Assembly (NCBI RefSeq): GCF_022479115.1
Contig: NZ_CP092497.1
Span: 4,960,001-5,024,000 of the forward strand
Direction: 5' to 3'
Length of the DNA: 64,000 nucleotides
Origin: Amycolatopsis sp. EV170708-02-1
Lineage (GTDB): Bacteria > Actinomycetota > Actinomycetes > Mycobacteriales > Pseudonocardiaceae
Shown here: positions 59,918-64,000 of the stretch, one piece after another
How the letters are laid out: each line of letters begins with the position of its first letter
Numbering within the stretch: the stretch's first letter is position 1
Program-made: the position numbers and the translations under genes
The notes under the pieces: generated by a model
What the model saw: the letters and a program-made list of their open reading frames with translations, nothing else
The model's database searches: none
Told to the model about the DNA's origin: nothing

Positions 59918-60304
59918 TCAGACGGCTACCGGGAAAGGAGGAGCGCGATCACCCAGCGCGAGGCGGTTCGCCTTGCGCGAGGCGGGAGTGGTTTCGTCGT
60001 GGAGTTCGCTGAGGCGCAGCAGCGTCGTCGACGCGGGCCCGTGCGGGACGGTGCCGAAGAGAGGCAGATCACCGTGACCGTGCACACCCAGGAGCGCGGG
60101 TTCGGCGGCGAGCCTGCCAGCGGCGCGCACCGGCGCGACGGCCTTGGAGACCGAGGAATCGACCGTCGCGTTCGCCCCGCGCGACTCGTCCGCCGAAGCG
60201 GAACCGCCCGAGTGGAGCGCGAAGAACAGGCCGAGCGCGGTCAGCACGGCGGCGAGCAGCACCAGCACGGCCTGCCTGGCCGCCCTTCGGCTCTCCACCA
60301 TCAT
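59918..60304 (-). CDS. Single-pass membrane protein of unknown function
   Basis: 128 residues from an ATG at 60304 with GGGAG at eight bases. One N-terminal helix (AVLVLLAAVLTALGLFFALH) followed by a ~95-residue Ala/Gly-rich external tail. I do not recognise a family. It is 54 bp upstream of secDF on the same strand and may be cotranscribed; the last residues show no motif. Confidence 0.65.
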   Translation of the reverse strand: MMVESRRAARQAVLVLLAAVLTALGLFFALHSGGSASADESRGANATVDSSVSKAVAPVRAAGRLAAEPALLGVHGHGDLPLFGTVPHGPASTTLLRLSELHDETTPASRKANRLALGDRAPPFPVAV

Positions 60305-60333
60305 CGACACACTCCCGGGTTCTCGCCGACACC

Positions 60334-60954
60334 TTACTGGGATCCGGCCTGCCGCCACAGCCGCGTGATCCCGGCGCGGACGCGGTCCTCCCCCAGTTCC
60401 GGCAGCAAGGCGGTCAGATGCTCGGCCGCCAGCGGCGCCAGCAGGGCGTGCGCGGCGTGCTCGGGGTCGGGGGTGCCGTCGAGCAGGATCGCGACGTGCC
60501 GGTGCCAGAACCGGTACGCCCCGATGCGGTAGCGCGCGCCCGGAGCGGCGGTCTCCGACATCCGCACCAGCGGCAGGTGTTCGAGCACGTAATCGACGTA
60601 CGCCTCGGCGAAGGCCACCAGCCGGTCGGCGGGCGGAGCGCCGGGGCCCAGCGGGGGCGGCCCGTGCAGGATTCCCTCCTGGAGCAGGCGTTCCCGCGCG
60701 TCCAGCAGCGCGACGGCCAGCCCGGCCTTGTCACCGAAGCGGCGGAAGAGTGTCCCCTTGCCGACCCCCGCGGCCGCCGCCACCTGGTCCATCGACACCG
60801 CTTCGACCCCGTGCTCGGCGAAGAGCGACGCCGCCGCGTCGAGGATCGCGGCCCGGTTGCGGGCGGCGTCGGCGCGTTCCTTGGGCGGCGGCGTGCGCAG
60901 GAGATCCAAGGACGTTGCAGAAGCGGACTGCGGTCCGTTATGGTCGTGAGGCAC
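60334..60954 (-). CDS. TetR-family regulator
   Basis: 206 residues, GTG 60954. HTH: NRAAILDAAASLFAEHGVEA, then VGKGTLFRRFGDKAGL. The last helices (HALLAPLAAEHLTALLPELG) belong to a TetR ligand domain. It is divergent from the rhodanese gene across 36 bp holding a perfect 14-bp palindrome, which it presumably binds to repress both. The gene's own 5' end carries a second, weaker copy. Starts further in are possible. Confidence 0.93.
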   Translation of the reverse strand: MPHDHNGPQSASATSLDLLRTPPPKERADAARNRAAILDAAASLFAEHGVEAVSMDQVAAAAGVGKGTLFRRFGDKAGLAVALLDARERLLQEGILHGPPPLGPGAPPADRLVAFAEAYVDYVLEHLPLVRMSETAAPGARYRIGAYRFWHRHVAILLDGTPDPEHAAHALLAPLAAEHLTALLPELGEDRVRAGITRLWRQAGSQ

Positions 60955-60971
60955 ATGCGGACTATAGTCCG
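60924..60971. promoter_or_regulatory. TetR operators over the rhodanese promoter
   Basis: CGGACTATAGTCCG (60958-60971) is a perfect palindrome containing the -10 TATAGT of the rhodanese gene. A related site, CGGACTGCGGTCCG (60924-60937), has perfect 5-bp arms and lies inside the TetR coding start. Their centres are 34 bp apart. Confidence 0.72.
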
Positions 60972-60990
60972 ATTAACTGGAGGTAGCGAC

Positions 60991-61320
60991 ATGACCGCAC
61001 TCATCACCCGTGACGAACTGAAGGCCGCGATCGACGCGAAGACCGTGACGGTGGTCGACGCACTGGGTGGCGAGTACTACGCCAAGCAACATCTGCCCGG
61101 CGCCGTTCCCCTCGTCCTCGCCGACGTCGACGCGCACGCCGCGACCGTGCTGCCCGATCGCGGCGCCGCCATCGTCACCTACTGCTCGAACCCCGCCTGC
61201 CCCAACAGCGGCCAGGTCGCCGACCGGCTCACCGCCCTCGGCTACACCGACGTCCGCAAGTACCGGGAAGGCATCGAAGACTGGGCCGGCGCGGGGCTGC
61301 CCCTCGAGTCTCAGGTCTGA
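60991..61320 (+). CDS. Rhodanese-like protein
   Basis: 109 residues, ATG with GGAGG at seven bases. Single rhodanese domain: ITRDELKAAIDAKTVTVVDA, LPGAVPL and an active-site loop VTYCSNPACPNSG. The catalytic Cys is followed by a second Cys, which differs from the classic CRxGxR loop. It may transfer sulfane sulfur or act in sulfide or persulfide homeostasis. It is repressed (inferred) by the divergent TetR protein. The 3' end overlaps the convergent mycothiol-dependent gene by 10 bp. Confidence 0.92.
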   Translation: MTALITRDELKAAIDAKTVTVVDALGGEYYAKQHLPGAVPLVLADVDAHAATVLPDRGAAIVTYCSNPACPNSGQVADRLTALGYTDVRKYREGIEDWAGAGLPLESQV

Positions 61321-61961
61321 GCAGGGACGCGTTCCCCGAGGATCGGGACCCCGTCTCCGTCGAGTTCGGGGAGGTAGGCCGCCCGTCCGGTCATGGCCAT
61401 GATCAAGGCCGAGGTCGTGCCCGAGACGAGCGGCCCGGACCCGATGGCGAAGGGGCCATCGGTGGCCTGCAACCGCAGCCCGCCGATGCGCCCCTTCGCC
61501 GTCACCACCAGGTCCGAGCTCCCGTAGTACCCCGCCAGCGCGGTGAGGACGGGGATCGGGTAATCGCGGCGAAGGCCGAGCGGACGGCGGATGTCCTCGG
61601 CGTGCACGATCGCCTCCCCCAGCATCGCGATCTTCGGCAACGGCGGTTTCGTCGTGCTGGTGACCACACGGCGGAAGCGCTCCAGCGTCTCGGCGCCGTC
61701 GTCGCCCAGGTGCTCGGCGAGCCGCATGGCGACCTGCTTGTCGAAGTCCCACCGGCAGCGGATCACCCCGGCCATCCACCTCAGCGGCGTGAGGCTCGCC
61801 CCCGCGGTGAGATGCGCGAGCACCTCGCGCACCGTCAGCCCGGCGCACAGCGACGCCGTCTTCCATCGCTCCTCGGTGAGCTCCGCGAGGTCGTCCGCCA
61901 GCGCCGCCCGCTCGGCGAAGATCAGCGGCCAGACCTCGGTCTTCGCTCCTGAATCCGTCAT
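61311..61961 (-). CDS. Maleylpyruvate isomerase-like, mycothiol-dependent family protein
   Basis: 216 residues from the ATG at 61961 (AGAAGGG upstream); an earlier start at 62021 has no ribosome site. The DinB-like bundle shows the family pattern LCAGLTVREVLAHLTAGASL and EAIVHAEDIRRPLGL, with the metal histidines typical of MDMPI-N proteins, then a short C-terminal domain. These enzymes use mycothiol as cofactor. The exact reaction is unknown. Confidence 0.9.
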   Translation of the reverse strand: MTDSGAKTEVWPLIFAERAALADDLAELTEERWKTASLCAGLTVREVLAHLTAGASLTPLRWMAGVIRCRWDFDKQVAMRLAEHLGDDGAETLERFRRVVTSTTKPPLPKIAMLGEAIVHAEDIRRPLGLRRDYPIPVLTALAGYYGSSDLVVTAKGRIGGLRLQATDGPFAIGSGPLVSGTTSALIMAMTGRAAYLPELDGDGVPILGERVPAQT

Positions 61962-62068
61962 CCGGAACCCTTCTCGGTCGTCGTTGTCGAAGGTGAGACT
62001 GCCGACCCGGCGCGGAATCATCGGTACGTTGGAGACGATTTTCCGCAGTGGACGAGAAAAGGGGATTG

Positions 62069-62482
62069 ATGATCCAGCGCTGGAATCCGGAGACCGTGGC
62101 GGCGCCGATCGGCCCGTACAGCCATCTGGTCCGCGTGCCCGCCGATCACGAGCTCGTGGTCGTGTCCGGCCAGATCGGCGTCCTGCCCGACGGCGAACTC
62201 GCCGGGCCCGACGCCGAGTCCCAGACCCGCGCGTTGCTCGCCAACCTCGAGCGGCTGCTCGAAGCCGCGGGCGCCGGCCCCGAACACCTGGTCAAGGTGT
62301 TCAGCATGCTGTCCGGCACCGAGCACCTCGCCGGGTTCCGCACGGCGCTACGCGAGACCTTCACCCGCTGGTACCCGGAAGCGGATTGGCCCGCTCAGTC
62401 GCTGATCGTCGTGGCGGCGCTGGCCAAGCCGGAGCTCGTCGTGGAGGTGGAAGCCCTCGTCGCGGTGCCACGCGGGTCGTGA
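62069..62482 (+). CDS. RidA/YjgF-family protein
   Basis: 137 residues, ATG behind AAAAGGGG. The RidA trimer fold is indicated by PIGPYSHLVRVPADHELVVV, SGQIGVLPDGELAG, LANLERLLEAAGAG and KPELVVEVEALVAV. The residues that bind the imine substrate in classic RidA (an Arg after the ..VYL.. strand) are not clearly kept, so it may belong to the Rid2-7 groups. It is divergent from the mycothiol-dependent gene. Function: hydrolysis of reactive enamine/imine intermediates, if active. Confidence 0.9.
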   Translation: MIQRWNPETVAAPIGPYSHLVRVPADHELVVVSGQIGVLPDGELAGPDAESQTRALLANLERLLEAAGAGPEHLVKVFSMLSGTEHLAGFRTALRETFTRWYPEADWPAQSLIVVAALAKPELVVEVEALVAVPRGS

Positions 62483-62490
62483 TCAAAGCC

Positions 62491-62589
62491 GTAACTCGCG
62501 TGCTCGAAGCCGTAACTCGCGTGCTCAGAGGCGTAACACCGAGTGCGGCCTCCAGACACGCGAGTTACGTGCCTGATCACGCGAGTTAC
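62491..62589. repeat. Mini-array of 21-bp units, locus 3
   Basis: Direct units at 62491-62511 and 62512-62532 (GTAACTCGCGTGCTC...) and a degenerate third at about 62533-62553. Inverted copies carrying ACGCGAGTTACG follow (ending near 62569 and 62590). They fill the gap between ridA and the convergent wall-protein gene. Same unit as locus 2. Confidence 0.75.
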
Positions 62590-62636
62590 GCCTTCGCGCA
62601 CGCCGCGCCTGTGTTCCCGGACCGGATCGCCCGTTC

Positions 62637-64000
62637 CTAGGACTCCCGGCGCCTCCGTCCGGCGAGGAGCAGCAGCGCGCCGATGGCCAGCATCCCGAGG
62701 GCCAGCACCGTCATCGTCGTCACCGGTGAGCCGGTCACGGCCAGACCGGGCGGACGCGGGGTGGTCGGCGGCTGCGGGTTCGGCTTCTCCGGCGGCTGCG
62801 GAGTCGGCGGCACCGGGGTGTCGGTGTCGCAGTCGGGGTTCGCCGAACCCGGCGGGCAGTTGCCACCGGGCGTGTCCGACGTGACGACGTTGCGGAGGCG
62901 GTGGTCACCGGTCGCCGGCTTCCGCACGGTCACCGCGTAGGTGATGGTCGCCTTCTCCCCCGGCTTCAGCTCGCCCTTCCAGGTGAGCTTCGGCGCGGAG
63001 TAGGTGACCGTGCCCATGCTCGCCTTCGCGGTGCCGTCGAAGGTCGCGTCGTCCAGCACCTGGCTCAGGTCGTCGGTGAACGTCGCGTCGTCCACCACGG
63101 CCTGCCCGGTGTTCTCCACCGTGACGGTGTACGTGACGACCTCGCCCGGCTTCGCCTCCGTCTTGTCGACCGTCTTCTTGATCTTCAAGCTGGACAGCGG
63201 TGTCGTCGTGCCGCACTTCGGGTCCTTGCTGCCCGGCGGGCAGTTGCCGCCCGGGGTGTCGGACGTGATCACGTTGGTGAGCTTGCCGTCGCCGCCGGTC
63301 TTGGTGACCTTGACGCTGTACGTGACCGTCGCCGTCTGCCCGATCTCCAGATCACCGGTCCAGGTCAGCTTCGGTTCCTCGTAGGTCACCGCACCGATCG
63401 TCGCCGCACCGTCCTTCTGGAACACGGCGTCGTCGAGGACCTCGGTGAGGTCGTCGGTGAACGTCGCACCGGTCAGCTTCGTCTTGCCCGTGTTGCGCAC
63501 GGTCACCGTGTACTTCACGACGTCGCCCGGGTTCGCCGTGGTCTTGTCCGCCTTCTTCTCCAGCGAGATCCCGGGCACCGGGGTGACGGTCGAACACGCC
63601 GGATCGTCGGACTGCGGCGGGCAGGTGCCCGGGGTGTTCGTGCTGACGGTGTTCCGCAGTTCGTGATCGCCCGTCACCGGGTTCTTCACCTTCACCGAGT
63701 ACTTCACCGTGGTCGTCGCCCCGACCGGGAGATCACCCACCCACACCAGGTTCGGCGCGGCGAAGGTGAACGTCCCGGCGACCGGGGCCGCCGTGGCGTC
63801 GTCGGCGTAGTCGGCGTCGTCCAGCACTTCGGACAGGTCGTCCGTGACCCGTGCGGCGTCCTCGCCGACCAGAGGGACCTTGCCGGTGTTGGTGACGGTC
63901 ACGGTGTAGGTGACGACATCGCCCGGGTTCGCGGTCTGCTTGTCCGACGTCTTCTTGACCGTCAGTTCGCGGGACGGCACGTCCGCGACGCAGTTCGGGT
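62637..64000 (-). CDS. Large DUF11-repeat surface protein with LAXTG sorting signal (5' end off the window)
   Basis: The frame is open from the right edge to 62637 (at least 454 residues). At least three tandem domains of about 130 residues each start like VKKTSDKQTANPGDVVTYTV, typical of DUF11 isopeptide-type Ig folds. Each ends in a Cys-pair linker (CPPQSDDPAC, CPPGSKDPKC, CPPGSANPDC). A Pro-rich stretch (PQPPEKPNPQPPTTPRPP) leads to LAVTG, a hydrophobic helix and RRRRES. LAXTG is the substrate motif of class E sortases in actinomycetes, so the protein is wall-anchored and probably an adhesin or stalk. The internal ATG/GTG-like start at 63980 is not the real one. Confidence 0.92.
   Translation of the reverse strand, partial: PNCVADVPSRELTVKKTSDKQTANPGDVVTYTVTVTNTGKVPLVGEDAARVTDDLSEVLDDADYADDATAAPVAGTFTFAAPNLVWVGDLPVGATTTVKYSVKVKNPVTGDHELRNTVSTNTPGTCPPQSDDPACSTVTPVPGISLEKKADKTTANPGDVVKYTVTVRNTGKTKLTGATFTDDLTEVLDDAVFQKDGAATIGAVTYEEPKLTWTGDLEIGQTATVTYSVKVTKTGGDGKLTNVITSDTPGGNCPPGSKDPKCGTTTPLSSLKIKKTVDKTEAKPGEVVTYTVTVENTGQAVVDDATFTDDLSQVLDDATFDGTAKASMGTVTYSAPKLTWKGELKPGEKATITYAVTVRKPATGDHRLRNVVTSDTPGGNCPPGSANPDCDTDTPVPPTPQPPEKPNPQPPTTPRPPGLAVTGSPVTTMTVLALGMLAIGALLLLAGRRRRES

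Overview
The window is very GC-rich with strong G/C third-position codon bias, many GTG starts and many leaderless promoters. It also carries mycothiol-type DinB proteins, an MptB-type mannosyltransferase, a LAXTG (sortase E type) surface protein and streptogrisin-like and GylR-like genes. All of this points to the chromosome of a filamentous actinomycete, probably Pseudonocardiaceae and perhaps Amycolatopsis; the genus is my inference. I see no rRNA, tRNA, CRISPR array, transposase or phage gene.

Layout. (1) 1-10.9 kb: a polyunsaturated-fatty-acid-synthase-like (Pfa-like) polyketide locus. One 2101-residue protein reads NPD-NPD-KS-AT-ACP-KR and is translationally coupled (GTGA) to a KS-AT protein that leaves the left edge. 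A divergent pair encodes an SDR and an aldo/keto-reductase-fold protein whose four catalytic residues are all replaced. (2) 11-18.6 kb: secreted GH3 glucosidase, NmrA-like and SDR-like NAD(P)-binding proteins, and an Lrp regulator with an MFS exporter. An Rrf2 regulator faces its target across two perfect operators. (3) 18.7-25.7 kb: glycerol catabolism. glpF-glpK-glpD run left from a divergent IclR (GylR-like) regulator, which is followed by a second glycerol kinase fused to a hemerythrin-like domain. (4) 25.65-26.1 kb: a leader-peptide and structured-RNA region ahead of a small ACT-like protein. (5) 26-34 kb: two secreted phosphoesterases, a serine hydrolase, a MerR regulator, an MFS/TolB-like pair, an isochorismatase-like hydrolase and a VanZ protein. 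(6) 34-36.6 kb: a DavB/DavA-like pair (amino acid 2-monooxygenase plus omega-amidase). (7) 36.7-51.7 kb: a frameshifted OafA-type acyltransferase, DinB/WYL, a flavin monooxygenase with a GAF regulator, a CPA1 antiporter, SRPBCC proteins, MptB, TetR and LysR/MFS genes, and a guanidine-III riboswitch with a Gdx exporter. (8) 51.9-64 kb: streptogrisin-like protease, LysR, a two-TM protein with a duplicated PLD-like domain, a second CPA1 antiporter, a fused SecDF, TetR/rhodanese, RidA and a large DUF11-repeat LAXTG wall protein leaving the right edge.

Most genes are single or two-gene units with a divergent regulator. Intergenic gaps are rich in structure. One palindrome family occurs three times with covarying arms, two hairpins share a loop, and 21-bp-unit mini-arrays recur at three loci. 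Many regulators sit beside perfect palindromes that can be read as operators.

The best candidates for something undescribed are the Pfa-like synthase with its tetrad-less AKR partner, the leader peptide/alternative hairpin element at 25.65-25.8 kb, the glycerol kinase-hemerythrin fusion, and the covarying palindrome family.
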